Source: Serpentinicella alkaliphila (GTDB taxonomy: Bacteria; Bacillota; Clostridia; Peptostreptococcales; Natronincolaceae). From it: a DNA stretch of 64,000 bases. A program made the position numbers and the translations under genes. Below are positions 54,012-64,000 of the stretch, piece by piece (within the stretch, counting starts at the first letter, position 1; each line of letters starts with the position of its first letter). Below the pieces are notes generated by a model, which saw only the letters and a program-made list of their open reading frames with translations, was not told where the DNA came from and ran no database searches. The DNA is taken from contig NZ_CP058648.1 of the NCBI RefSeq assembly GCF_018141405.1, positions 3,177,001-3,241,000 of the forward strand, read 5' to 3'.

Positions 54012-55258
54012 ATGAATGATGAAGCAAGAAGAAATATTGCGCTTTTTAGATACGGGATCATCGCTCCAATAGTAAGTGGAACCTACGATGAAGATAAAAG
54101 TATAAAAGAGTTTTTTTCTGATACGGCTAAAAAAACCTATACCAATCCAAGAGGTGAAGATACAAAAATTTCTGCCTCAACTCTTGAACGGTGGTACTAC
54201 AGTTATAGGCAAAGTGGCTTTGATGCCCTTATTCCACAACGAAGGCGTGACACCGACTGACCCAGAAAAATTGACGAAGATATAATGGAGCAGGTTCGCT
54301 TTCTAAAAAAGGAATACCCACGAATACCTGCAACTTTAATACATCAGAAGTTAATTGATAATGGCACCATAAATAAAGGTGATATATCTCTCTCCACAAT
54401 CAATAGATTTGTAAATCAAATTAAAATTGAAAATAAATATACAGGTAACAAAGATATGAGGCGATATGAAAGAGCCCACATAAATGAAGTATGGTGTGGC
54501 GACAGTAGTGTTGGTCCTTATATTAAAATAGATGGAACAAAAAAACGCACCTATATCATTGCACTACTTGATGATGCTTCAAGATATATTGTTGGAATTG
54601 ATATCTTTTTTAATGATACCTTCATAAATCTTATGTCTATCATGAAAACAGCTGTCACAAGATTTGGAAGACCAAAGATTTTAAATTTTGATAATGGATC
54701 ATGCTATAAAAATAAACAGATGGAACTTCTAGTTGCAAGGATAGGTTCAACCATAAATTACTGTGCTCCATACACTCCAACCAGTAAAGCGAAAGTAGAA
54801 AGGTGGTTTAAAACATTGAAAGATCAATGGATGTCTCAGCTAAACATGAGTGATTACTCATCTATTGCTTTGAACTTCGTGAAGCCTTACTAAACTATGT
54901 TAATCATTATAATCAGAGCATACATAGTTCTCTTAACGGGTTGTGCCCCCAAGATAGGTTCTTTAATGAATCATATCTTATAAAAAGATTACCTGAAGAG
55001 TTGATTGAAACAACATTTCTTCTTGAGTACGAGAGGCGTGTATCTGCTGATAACGTAGTAATGATAGATGAAATTGAGTATGAGGTGCCTTATCGTTATT
55101 CAAAACAGAAAGTTACCTTAAGGTATTCACCTGACCTTAGTAAAATCTATGTAGTTGACAAGCATACCGGTGAACTTACAGCTATAAAACTGTTAAATAA
55201 GCAGGAAAATTCACTGATAAAAAGAGAAAAAGTAAAATTTACGGGAGGCAAATATTAA
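54012..55258 (+). pseudogene. TniA/Mu-like DDE transposase with internal stop and frameshift
   Basis: The N-terminal helix-turn-helix part is NPRGEDTKISASTLERWYYSYRQSGFDALIPQRRRDT, ending at an in-frame TGA (54258-54260). The catalytic core follows: NEVWCGDSSVGPYIKIDG, TYIIALLDDASRYIVGID, PKILNFDNGSCYKN and TPTSKAKVERWFKTLKDQW, which together give the DDE residues. A frameshift near 54880 separates the C-terminal beta-barrel (DEIEYEVPYRYSKQKVTLRYSPDLSKIYVV). GGAGG precedes the ATG. Confidence 0.85.
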
Positions 55259-55259
55259 A

Positions 55260-56067
55260 ATGATCGATTACATTAGCAGATATGGGCTTGACTTTAACCC
55301 ATTCATAAAGAACACAAAAGATATCGTAGTGGAGACATCTGAATACAATGAAATAATCTACAGGCTTAATTATCTTTTAAACAATAAAGGTTTCGGAGTA
55401 ATTACAGGTGGTCCAGGACGGGGTAAGACTACAGCAATTAGGAGCTGGGTTAATGGGCTTAATAACTCTTTATACAAGGTTATATATACTTCACTGTCAA
55501 CACTTACAGTGAGTGAGTTCTACAAACATCTGTCATCAGAACTAGGCCTTGAGCCAATGCATAAAAAAACAGACAACTTTAAAAATATACAAGCAGAAAT
55601 AAACAGGTATTCCATTGAGAAACGTATAACCCCAGTAATAATAATAGATGAAGCTAACTACATCAACAATCTTTGTACTTAATGACCTTAAAATGCTTTT
55701 TAATTTTGATATGGATTCAAAAGATAGAGCCGTAGTTATTCTTGTAGGCTTGCCTCAGCTTAATAATACTTTAAGATTAGTTGCTAATGAACCATTAAGA
55801 CAAAGAGTTACTATGAACTATAATCTCGATAGTCTCAGCAGAGAAGAATCACTTTCTTATATAAAAGGAAAACTTTCGGGTGCAAAATCTACTTTGGAAA
55901 TCTTTAACGCCAATGCACTAGAAGCTATAATAAATGCATCAAATGGTATACCAAGACTTATTAATAAGATATGCAATTCAAGTCTTATTATTGCTAATAG
56001 CAAAAATGCCAATATAGTAGATTCTGACATAGTAATGCTTGCAGTAAATGAAATTGAATTAGGATAA
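55260..56067 (+). pseudogene. ExeA/TniB-like AAA ATPase, frameshifted
   Basis: MIDYISRYGLDFNPFIKNTKDI opens the protein. Walker A is GGPGRGKTTAIRSW near residue 52 and Walker B is PVIIIDEANYINN near 128. A frameshift near 55673 moves the rest (LNDLKMLFNFDMDSKDRAVVILVGLPQL, LRQRVTMNYNLDSL, PRLINKICNSSL) into another frame up to 56067. Such ATPases choose targets and activate the DDE transposase. It follows the transposase by one base. Confidence 0.85.
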
Positions 56068-56159
56068 TAATAAATCCATGGATGTCTTTAAAGATGTTCA
56101 TGGATTTAAGCGAAATAACATATAACTTAACCTTATTTATTGTGATTATGTTCCATTAA

Positions 56160-57652
56160 GTACGTTGAATAATGTAAAGATTGGTCTTAAAGTAAACATT
56201 AAATAAAACGAAGAAGTTAACCGCATTTAATTTGAAGAACAACACCCTGCATACGCATACCAATTAAGCCCGATGTTAATGCCACATCGTAGCCATGCTG
56301 ATTTTTAAGCTCACTATTTTTGGATTCAATTTTATATCTTTCTTTTGATCGTGTCTTAAAATATTCACTCTTTTCAAATTCAATCTGATCTTTATGAATA
56401 TCCGACTTTATCGTAACAGAATATGTTTTAGACTTTGCCCCTGGTTTATAACAACCCTCTCGTTTGCTACAGTTTTTACATTTTTCTATATCAAAATAGT
56501 ATGTAGTTACTTGATTTCTCTCTTTGCTTTTTTTACCTTGTTTTGCTGTGCGTATTGCCATACGACCAGCTGGGCATACATACATTCCCGCATCGTTGTT
56601 AAATTCAAATTCATCTTCTACTTTTCTTGGACCTTGCGAAACCATAGGGTTAAGTTTTGCTATAAGTTTAATATTATTTTCTTTTGCATAGTCAAGATTA
56701 CCTTTTTCTGAATATGCTGCATCACCAATTATTTCTTCAACTTCAAATCCAGCATGAATACTTTTCTCTACTAATGTTTGTAGTTCTTTTCCATCTGCTT
56801 TTTCACCGGTTGTTACTGTAGCAGCAGTTATTATTCTCTCTTCGCTCATTGCAATATGTGATTTATATCAAAAGAATGAACTGTCAGCTGTTTTATGTCC
56901 TATTTTTGCATCCTCATCCTTTGAAAGTTCTAATTGTTCGATATCATCTTTGACTGTTTCTTCTAAATAATTTAACTTCTCTTTAATTGTTGGAATGTCC
57001 GTTAATCCAGGTTCTCCTTTAATTGTTTGAATAAGGTTTTGACAATATTCTATATTATCTTCTAGTAATCCACTGGTAACTTTTGTTGGAAATTTTTCTT
57101 TTAAGTTTGGTGCTACTGCATACACTGACTTCCTTAAATTACTAGATCTTTCTTGCAAAACTTCCATTGCTGATTTTTTGTTGTAGCGGGCTCGAGTATG
57201 GGTTGCATCTACTATTATTGTTTTGCTTTTGATTACTCCTTCCGTAATTGCAAATGATACACTTTTTTCAATTATAGATCCATCAAATTCATATCCTTTA
57301 GTCGTAACTTTCTAAGCTTTGTCAATAGACTTGGATGTATTAAATTGGTCTCATCCGGAGCTAAGCCTATAAAATATTTAAACTACATATCATATAAAGA
57401 ACGCTCTACAACGTCTTCATCTGAAAGCTCATAAATTACTTTAAGTAACAAGTATTTAAACATCATAACTATGTCTTTAGCTCCCCTACCAATATTTTGG
57501 CTATATGAAGATGCTAATTCATTATATACAAAAGAAAAGTCCACCAAGTCATTAAATTGCTTAAGCATATGATTCTTTGGTATCAACAGCTCATAAAGTT
57601 CTGTATATTTACTTAACATAATTTTTTGTTGTCCATTAAGCATAGTAACCAC
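56160..57652 (-). pseudogene. IS1182-family transposase, broken into several frames
   Basis: The N-terminal part (57652-57383) reads QQKIMLSKYTELYELLIPKNHMLKQFNDLVDFSFV and YLLLKVIYELSDEDVVERS. After disrupted middle sequence, ISQ-like segments KIGHKTADSSFF, then VEEIIGDAAYSEKGNLDYAKENNIKLIAKLNP, then the zinc-cluster CKNCSKREGCYKPGAKSKTY and ERYKIESKNSELKNQHGYD appear. The frame breaks near 56865, 57170-57385 and again near 56225. The gene cannot give a working protein. The exact C-terminus is uncertain. Confidence 0.82.
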
Positions 57653-57717
57653 TCTTTTCTATTAAATTTAGTTACTATACATATTCGACATTTAATTTAA
57701 AAATCCTTTTTGTACTA

Positions 57718-57755
57718 AAAAAATTGCCATCATATTTTTATGGTGGCAATTTTTT
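57718..57755. terminator. Strong hairpin beside the IS1182-type remnant
   Basis: AAAAAATTGCCATCAT / ATGGTGGCAATTTTTT, 16-bp stem with one wobble and a 6-nt loop, has T runs on both strands. It can terminate transcription in either direction and probably marks the edge of the IS remnant. Confidence 0.7.
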
Positions 57756-57825
57756 AGTTGAATAAGACATGTTTTTGTTGCGCTCAAAATTCAGGCGTAA
57801 TTGAGACAGGAATAAAATATCGAAA

Positions 57826-57875
57826 AAAAACTGCTAGAAGAGGCTCAAAGCAAGCCTCAGTTTCTAACAGTTTTT
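57826..57875. terminator. Second bidirectional hairpin
   Basis: AAAAACTGCTAGAAGAGGCT pairs with AGCCTCAGTTTCTAACAGTT..., interrupted by a 3-nt internal bulge, around CAAAGCA. T runs lie at both outer edges. Its gene association is unclear. Confidence 0.5.
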
Positions 57876-57936
57876 ATGTTTATTGCTATTTAGTGGTCAA
57901 TTCGGTATTTTCCCGATTGCCCCCCGTAGATTTATT

Positions 57937-58029
57937 TGGTGGAGACTGGGAAAAATCGAACTCCTGTCCTAAAGCCCCTCCGAGTACAGTTACTGATTTG
58001 AATCTCGTCTTACCTGACTAACAGTAAAT
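57937..58029 (-). pseudogene. Degenerate copy of the 3' end of tmRNA
   Basis: On the minus strand this segment reproduces the tmRNA 3' part: GTCAGGTAAGACGAGATT, then AAATCAGTAACTGTACTCGGAG, then a T-arm (GGACAGGAGTTCGA) and CTCCACCA at the end. Relative to the intact tmRNA gene at 59670 it lacks 14 nt and has scattered changes. It lies 1.7 kb downstream of the 3' end of that gene, in the same orientation. It cannot function alone; see findings. Confidence 0.85.
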
Positions 58030-58090
58030 ATAGTCAATTTAGCTTCAATTCTTTCTCTTCTAACTCTATCAATAGGTAGCATAAATCAAT

Positions 58091-58537
58091 CTACAGGCCT
58101 TCTAACAGAGGCAGTACGTGACGATAAGGAACAGGTGAAGATATAACAATGGATGTTGTGACAACTCCACATGGTATAAATCGATCTATTAGCTTCTTCA
58201 TGCCCTCAATATTACTTACAGCGGCTTTTATAAAATAATCAATATGCCCAGTTACACGATGACACTCTATTATATCTTTATCATCAATAATCATTTGATC
58301 TATTACATGTGGGGATACTTTAAGAGAGCTTAATTGAATAAACAAAATACTACCTCTTCCTATTGCATCAAGACTCACTCTTGTAGTAAATTCTTCGATT
58401 ACGCCTTTTTCCTGTAGTCTAATCATCCTTTCCGCTACACTGGGGCGACTAAGAGACAGCTTTTTAGATAAATCACTAACGGTCATTCGGGAATTCTTCT
58501 GAAGAAGTTCAAGTAAATTTACATCTAATTTATCCAT
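58091..58537 (-). CDS. Lrp/AsnC-family transcriptional regulator
   Basis: A 148-residue regulator: the N-terminal helix-turn-helix LDVNLLELLQKNSRMTVSDLSKKLSLSRPSVAERMIRLQEKGVIEEF and a C-terminal RAM ligand-binding domain containing CHRVTGHIDYFIKAAVSNIEGMKKLIDRF. Such proteins sense amino acids as octamers. It is transcribed divergently from the YitT-like gene, with 159 nt between, and may control that gene and itself. GGTGATCCT precedes the ATG. Confidence 0.92.
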   Translation of the reverse strand: MDKLDVNLLELLQKNSRMTVSDLSKKLSLSRPSVAERMIRLQEKGVIEEFTTRVSLDAIGRGSILFIQLSSLKVSPHVIDQMIIDDKDIIECHRVTGHIDYFIKAAVSNIEGMKKLIDRFIPCGVVTTSIVISSPVPYRHVLPLLEGL

Positions 58538-58696
58538 AGGATCACCACTTTCAAAATGAAAATATTTTAAGAATTATTTATACAAAAATAACGCGAAACA
58601 CAAGAAAACCATTCATTATTTAATTCCTATTGACTATTGAATAGTATATCATGAGTTAAAGATATTTTTAACTATTTTTTTAAAGGAGAATCAATT

Positions 58697-59314
58697 GTGA
58701 GAAATATATTTGGTACACTATTAGGTTGCTTGGTTACAAGCATCGGCATTATTATACTTAGGAACTCTTACCTAGTAACTGGAGGAACAGCTGGATTATC
58801 TTTAACCCTGTCATATTTTTTCAACATACCTTTCTCAACCATATTTTTTGTTGTAAATGTACCTTTTTATCTTTTCTCACTTTCAAAAATGGGGTGGAAA
58901 TTTACAGTATCTACACTGGGTGCAGTAACTTCTTTATCATTAATGACAAGAATAGATAAACTAATACCATCATTTACGATTCCTGCATTCTTTGGTGCAG
59001 TTCTGGGAGGATTTGTAATCGGCATAGGTTTAACTATTATATTTAGTCATGGTGCTTCCCTTGGAGGAGGTAACATAATAGCTCTATTTTTACAAAAAAA
59101 ATACAATGTTAATCCTGGTAAAACCAATTTTATCTTTGATTTTATTGTGGTAACCCTTAGCTTTTATTCAGTGGGAATATTTAATGGAATAGTATCAATT
59201 TTATCTATTGCAATTACATCTAGTGTGATCAGTTATTATGTGGAAAAAAGGATCAATAAAACTGAAATTCAAGAAATTATCGAACATGACTCTGTTGTGC
59301 CAATTACCCTCTAA
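58697..59314 (+). CDS. YitT-family membrane protein
   Basis: A 205-residue protein with about five membrane helices, including GCLVTSIGIIILRNSYLVTGGTAGLSLTLSYFFNIPFSTIFFVVNVPFYLF and GASLGGGNIIALFLQKKYNVNPGKTNFIFD, the YitT core. It lacks the C-terminal DUF2179 domain of full-length members and so is the short type. The start is GTG after AAAGGAG. Possible amino-acid or other small-molecule export has been proposed for such proteins; nothing here shows the substrate. Confidence 0.87.
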   Translation: MRNIFGTLLGCLVTSIGIIILRNSYLVTGGTAGLSLTLSYFFNIPFSTIFFVVNVPFYLFSLSKMGWKFTVSTLGAVTSLSLMTRIDKLIPSFTIPAFFGAVLGGFVIGIGLTIIFSHGASLGGGNIIALFLQKKYNVNPGKTNFIFDFIVVTLSFYSVGIFNGIVSILSIAITSSVISYYVEKRINKTEIQEIIEHDSVVPITL

Positions 59315-59373
59315 TGAGTATCTCATGAATACATGTAGAAAAATCTAAATCCAATAAAGCAAGTATTTATTTA

Positions 59374-59408
59374 AAAGCTCAATCAGTTGTATGTACTGAT
59401 TGAGCTTT
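59374..59408 (+). terminator. Terminator after the YitT-like gene
   Basis: AAAGCTCAATCAGT / ACTGATTGAGCTTT, a 14-bp perfect stem with a 7-nt loop, followed by ATTTAAT. Confidence 0.85.
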
Positions 59409-59633
59409 ATTTAATCATATTAAGCAATTATATATGCATATTTATTTATTAGTTCAAATAATAAGTTGTAAATCTGTTTGATAATTATGTATACAAAAAA
59501 TGCTTTTAAGAAACAGATAGCCCCTTTATGATTTTATACCTATTATTATTGCAAAAGTTATAAGCCTAGATTCTCCTGAGATTCTTTTGAAGCTTTATTC
59601 AATTTTCACACAGAGCCTCAAAAAATTAGAAAA

Positions 59634-59654
59634 GCCATCTATTTAATAGATGAC
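59634..59654 (-). terminator. Terminator after tmRNA
   Basis: On the minus strand GTCATCTAT / ATAGATGGC (9 bp with one G-U pair) closes a 3-nt loop and is followed by TTTTCTAATTTTTT. It begins 15 nt after the tmRNA CCA end. Confidence 0.75.
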
Positions 59655-59669
59655 TTACTAAACATTATT

Positions 59670-60019
59670 TGGTGGAGGCGAGGGGAATCGAACCCCTGTC
59701 CGAAAGCCCTTTACCATTAGCTTCTCCGAGTGCAGTTACTGATTTAAATCTCGTCTTACCTGACACCCAGTAACAAGTTTCAGGTTCAACCAGCTCCAAT
59801 TATACAACTTAAGGTCGAAGCACACCTTAAGACGTTCCCCGCTGTGATGGCGCCTCTATCTAAGCTGCGGGAGACCTAGTAGAGACGAGCAGCTATTAAG
59901 CTGCTAAAACGAAATTATCGTTTGCGTTTAATTTTTTGCCCAATTCTTTTACGTGTCACCAAGCAAAACACGACTCGCTACTAATGACTCCAAACCCCCG
60001 TCGAAACCTGTACGCCCCC
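59670..60019 (-). ncRNA. ssrA: Transfer-messenger RNA (tmRNA)
   Basis: Rescues stalled ribosomes by acting as alanyl-tRNA and then as template. The minus strand begins GGGGGCGTACAGGTTTCGACG and ends GGGGTTCGATTCCCCTCGCCTCCACCA split by domain; the 5' GGGGGCG pairs with the 3' CGCCTCC. The tag reading frame at 59925-59896 encodes ANDNFVLAA then TAA TAG, a typical clostridial degradation tag. It is 350 nt long and encodes its own CCA. It starts only 8 nt after the smpB stop, so it is probably processed from a common transcript or uses a promoter inside smpB. Confidence 0.97.
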
Positions 60020-60026
60020 GGGAATA

Positions 60027-60494
60027 TTATTGTCTTTGTCTTTCTCTTAATTCTTTTTGGATTCTTCTATTAGCATCCTTTTTAGCAATGTCATCACGTT
60101 TATCATGTAATTGCTTACCCTTTGCAACACCTAGTTGTATTTTAACTCTCCCATTCTTTAAATATGCACTAACGGGAATTAAAGTATAACCCTTTTGCTG
60201 TATATACCCAATAAGTTTTCTTATTTCTGCTTTATGCAAAAGTAATTTTCTAACTCTTAGAGGATCTACATTAAAAATGTTTCCTTGTTCATAAGGGCTT
60301 ATATTTACATTATACAGGAATACCTCTCCGTTTTCAACACGGGCATGGCCTTCCTTTAAATTAAGCTTACCTTGTCTTATTGATTTTACTTCAGTTCCTT
60401 TTAGCTCAATACCAGCTTCATAAGAATCTTCAATAAAATATTCAAAATGAGCTTTTTTGTTTGTGGCTAGAACTTTTTTATCTGCGCCTGCCAT
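60027..60494 (-). CDS. smpB: SsrA-binding protein
   Basis: SmpB binds the tRNA-like part of tmRNA and brings it to stalled ribosomes. The 155-residue protein has [48 protein letters not shown] and ends with the basic tail [30 protein letters not shown] typical of the family. AAAGGGTG lies before the ATG. The partner RNA gene follows within 8 nt. Confidence 0.97.
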   Translation of the reverse strand: MAGADKKVLATNKKAHFEYFIEDSYEAGIELKGTEVKSIRQGKLNLKEGHARVENGEVFLYNVNISPYEQGNIFNVDPLRVRKLLLHKAEIRKLIGYIQQKGYTLIPVSAYLKNGRVKIQLGVAKGKQLHDKRDDIAKKDANRRIQKELRERQRQ

Positions 60495-60683
60495 ATTAAT
60501 TCACCCTTTTACATATAAACTATAATTATATTAGTGCTGAGATACAATTATATCATAATTATTATAGAATTACAATGGATTACCCTTTTATAATTATTAC
60601 CAAATCTCTATAATAATATTATAAGGTATATATTTTATATTAACAATGATACACTAATATAAAAGATATAGGGGGGACCAATT

Positions 60684-61370
60684 ATGCCTATAACATATGG
60701 ATTTATAATATTAATAATTCTTGCACTTATAGTTGAAGTTTTATCAATAGCTCTAAAGGTAACCGGACTAGATATTGATAAGGCAAGATTTCAAGTAATT
60801 TCCATCATAACACATACGGGCTTCACTACCCGTGAATCAGAGCTGATTACTCAACATCCAACAAGACGGAGAATAGCTATGGGACTAATGTTAATAAGTT
60901 ACGTAGGAGCTGCGGTTTTAATAAGTATAATTGTTAACGCCTTTCAGACTCAACAAACATTTATATACTTTGCAATCTATTCTTCTGTATTTCTTCTCTT
61001 TTCCAATCTTCTTATTAGAAATAAATATATAGTTACAAAATTTGAACGTTTCTTAGAGATTAAATTAAGAAGGAGAATGAAAGTATACTCTAAATATAAA
61101 ACAGTGGAAGAAGTACTCAAGCTTAATGACGAATATGGAGTTTTAGACTTTGTAATTGGAGAAAATAGCATGCTTGTTGGAGTAACCTTACAGCAAGCGC
61201 AGTTAAAGGATAATTACATTCAAGTCTTAAATATAGATAGAGGCTCGCACATAATTCACTTCCCCAAAAATGATTTTTCTTTTATGGTTGGAGATAAGGT
61301 TTTAGTCTACGGACAAATAGATAGAATAAATGAGTTTATAATCAAACAAACATTCATAAATCGTGATTAG
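60684..61370 (+). CDS. Membrane protein with C-terminal TrkA-C (RCK_C) domain
   Basis: A 228-residue protein. Residues 1-115 contain about three membrane helices (FIILIILALIVEVLSIALKV, AMGLMLISYVGAAVLISIIV, FIYFAIYSSVFLLFSNLLI) with a cytoplasmic linker including THTGFTTRESELITQHPTRRR. Residues 145-222 (DFVIGENSMLVGVTLQQAQLKDNYIQVLNIDRGSHIIHFPKNDFSFMVGDKVLVYG) fit a TrkA-C domain, which senses nucleotides or c-di-AMP in potassium systems. The NAD-binding RCK_N part is absent. GGGGGG precedes the ATG. The function is unproven; a regulatory or transport role is possible. Confidence 0.82.
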   Translation: MPITYGFIILIILALIVEVLSIALKVTGLDIDKARFQVISIITHTGFTTRESELITQHPTRRRIAMGLMLISYVGAAVLISIIVNAFQTQQTFIYFAIYSSVFLLFSNLLIRNKYIVTKFERFLEIKLRRRMKVYSKYKTVEEVLKLNDEYGVLDFVIGENSMLVGVTLQQAQLKDNYIQVLNIDRGSHIIHFPKNDFSFMVGDKVLVYGQIDRINEFIIKQTFINRD

Positions 61371-61446
61371 ATTATAAGGTATAATTTAACACATATTTTA
61401 GCTTTTAATTTCAAAGATATTACCATGTTTAGTTTTTTAACTAAAA

Positions 61447-61484
61447 AAGTCGATATAACTCTCTATTAAGAATTATACCGACTT
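61447..61484 (-). terminator. Terminator of the rRNA-tRNA operon
   Basis: AAGTCGGTATAA / TTATATCGACTT on the minus strand (12 bp with one mismatch) with a 14-nt loop is followed by a TTTTTTAG tract. It lies just after tRNA-Phe. Confidence 0.8.
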
Positions 61485-61497
61485 GAATTAAGAAAAT

Positions 61498-61573
61498 TGG
61501 TGCCCAGAGGCGGAATCGAACCACCGACACGGAGATTTTCAGTCTCCTGCTCTACCGACTGAGCTATCTGGGC
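61498..61573 (-). tRNA. tRNA-Phe (anticodon GAA)
   Basis: The minus strand folds as a tRNA with acceptor GCCCAGA/TCTGGGC, D arm after TA, anticodon loop CTGAAAA, and T loop GGTTCGATTCC. CCA is encoded. It is the last gene of the rRNA-tRNA operon. Confidence 0.97.
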
Positions 61574-61579
61574 ATTTAA

Positions 61580-61656
<77 letters not shown>

Positions 61657-61746
61657 TTATATATTAACAACCCTGATTTCGAACGAAATGGCTTCGAAAT
61701 ATATGGTTGGAAAAATATATACTAGGAGATTATCCTAGTTTAAATA
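61657..61746 (-). other. Spacer between tRNA-Val and tRNA-Ile with two hairpins
   Basis: On the minus strand ACTAGG...CCTAGT is followed by a U-rich run, then a second stem ATTTCGAA / TTCGAAAT. They may guide processing or cause partial termination within the operon. Confidence 0.45.
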
Positions 61747-61822
61747 TGGTGGGCGCAACAGGACTTGAACCTGTGACCCCCTGCTTGTAAGGCAGGTGCT
61801 CTCCCAGCTGAGCTATGCGCCC
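61747..61822 (-). tRNA. tRNA-Val (anticodon TAC)
   Basis: Acceptor GGGCGCA/TGCGCCC, anticodon loop CTTACAA, T loop GGTTCAAGTCC, encoded CCA, 76 nt. Confidence 0.97.
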
Positions 61823-61827
61823 ATATT

Positions 61828-61902
61828 TGGTGACCCCTAGGGGAATCGAACCCCTGTTACCGCCGTGAAAGGGCGGTGTCTTGACCGCTTGACCAAGGGG
61901 CC
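61828..61902 (-). tRNA. tRNA-Glu (anticodon TTC)
   Basis: Acceptor GGCCCCT/AGGGGTC with one G-U pair, anticodon loop CTTTCAC, T loop GGTTCGATTCC, encoded CCA, 75 nt. It is the first tRNA after 5S rRNA. Confidence 0.97.
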
Positions 61903-61909
61903 ATATCTA

Positions 61910-62025
61910 AACCGCAACGACCTACTCTCCCAGGCGGCTGCCCGCCAAGTACCATCGGCGCTGAAGGGCTTAACTTCTGTGTTCGGTATGGGAACAGGTG
62001 TGACCCCTTCGCTATTGTCACGATT
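61910..62025 (-). rRNA. rrf: 5S ribosomal RNA
   Basis: The minus strand reads AATCGTGACAATAGCGAAGG at the 5' end and contains CCCATACCGAACACAGAAGT and AGCGCCGATGGTACT, all conserved in 5S rRNA. The ends AATCGTGAC and GTTGCGGTT pair as helix I. Length about 116 nt. Ends are set from that pairing. Confidence 0.95.
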
Positions 62026-62081
62026 TATTGAGAGTGTTCTCTCAAAACTACAAGTGAGATTTTAAAGCTTTCATCTTTTTT

Positions 62082-64000
<1,919 letters not shown>

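Larger units (their letters stand above)
53266..56067 (+). mobile_element. Decayed three-gene transposon: DUF6431, DDE transposase, AAA ATPase
   Basis: Three plus-strand genes in close order encode a zinc-finger-like DUF6431 protein, a Mu/TniA-like DDE transposase and an ExeA/TniB-like AAA ATPase. This gene trio resembles Tn7/Tn5053-type transposition modules. All three are broken. The ends given are those of the shielding hairpin and the ATPase; true termini were not found. Confidence 0.75.

Noticed and set aside
57758-58021. Plus-strand frame of 87 codons
   Set aside because: It runs through a hairpin and the antisense of the tmRNA fragment; no protein features.

Overview
The window looks like low-GC chromosomal DNA of an anaerobic, spore-former-like Clostridia species. 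The evidence is AT-rich coding, strong Shine-Dalgarno sites, clostridial riboswitches, AGCS and TRAP transporters, SLH-anchored proteins, and the anaerobic cobalamin genes cbiX, cbiC and cbiD. Gene content is reminiscent of the Alkaliphilus/Natronincola group, but the genus is a guess. Most genes lie on the minus strand.

Layout. 1-2.5 kb: cobalamin genes cbiX-cbiC-cbiD behind a promoter, a B12 riboswitch and an intrinsic terminator. 2.6-10.4 kb: a pentitol operon (LacI regulator, ribose-type ABC importer, polyol dehydrogenase, xylulokinase) with two copies of a likely LacI operator. 10.7-12.6 kb: a glycine riboswitch and an alanine/glycine:sodium symporter. 12.6-16 kb: bioY, a thiolase and an acyl-CoA ligase behind a consensus promoter overlapped by a BirA-type operator. 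16.1-18.6 kb: leuCD-type dehydratase subunits and a cold-shock protein. 18.7-24 kb: an SLH-anchored GH10-like hydrolase, a CPBP protease, a DUF4256 protein and a frameshifted VOC gene. 24.3-29.6 kb: a 1.49-kilo-residue surface adhesin co-translated with a class B sortase. 30.4-36.9 kb: a hexonate operon (TRAP transporter, GntR regulator, Zn dehydrogenase, UxaB-like reductase).

37-46 kb is disturbed by insertion sequences. An SDR remnant and a decayed IS4-superfamily element precede a lytS-lytR-cstA locus, and lytS is split by an IS3-family element whose removal restores the reading frame exactly. A two-gene b-type haem module follows. 46.3-51.5 kb: a BMP-type nucleoside ABC transporter behind a guanine-class purine riboswitch. 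51.9-52.9 kb: a small membrane protein and a regulator. 53.2-57.7 kb is a graveyard of mobile DNA: a broken DUF6431/DDE transposase/AAA ATPase element and a broken IS1182-type transposase, ending beside a degenerate copy of the 3' end of tmRNA.

58-64 kb returns to core genome: an Lrp/AsnC regulator, a YitT-like membrane protein, tmRNA (tag ANDNFVLAA) with smpB directly upstream, a membrane-anchored TrkA-C protein, then the distal part of an rRNA operon read on the minus strand (23S, 5S, tRNA-Glu, -Val, -Ile, -Phe, terminator). The host genes are almost all intact, whereas nearly every mobile-element gene has frameshifts or stops. The theme is nutrient acquisition (cobalamin, pentitols, glycine/alanine, biotin, hexonates, pyruvate or peptides, purine nucleosides) under RNA and repressor control. 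No CRISPR array, T-box or prophage was seen.
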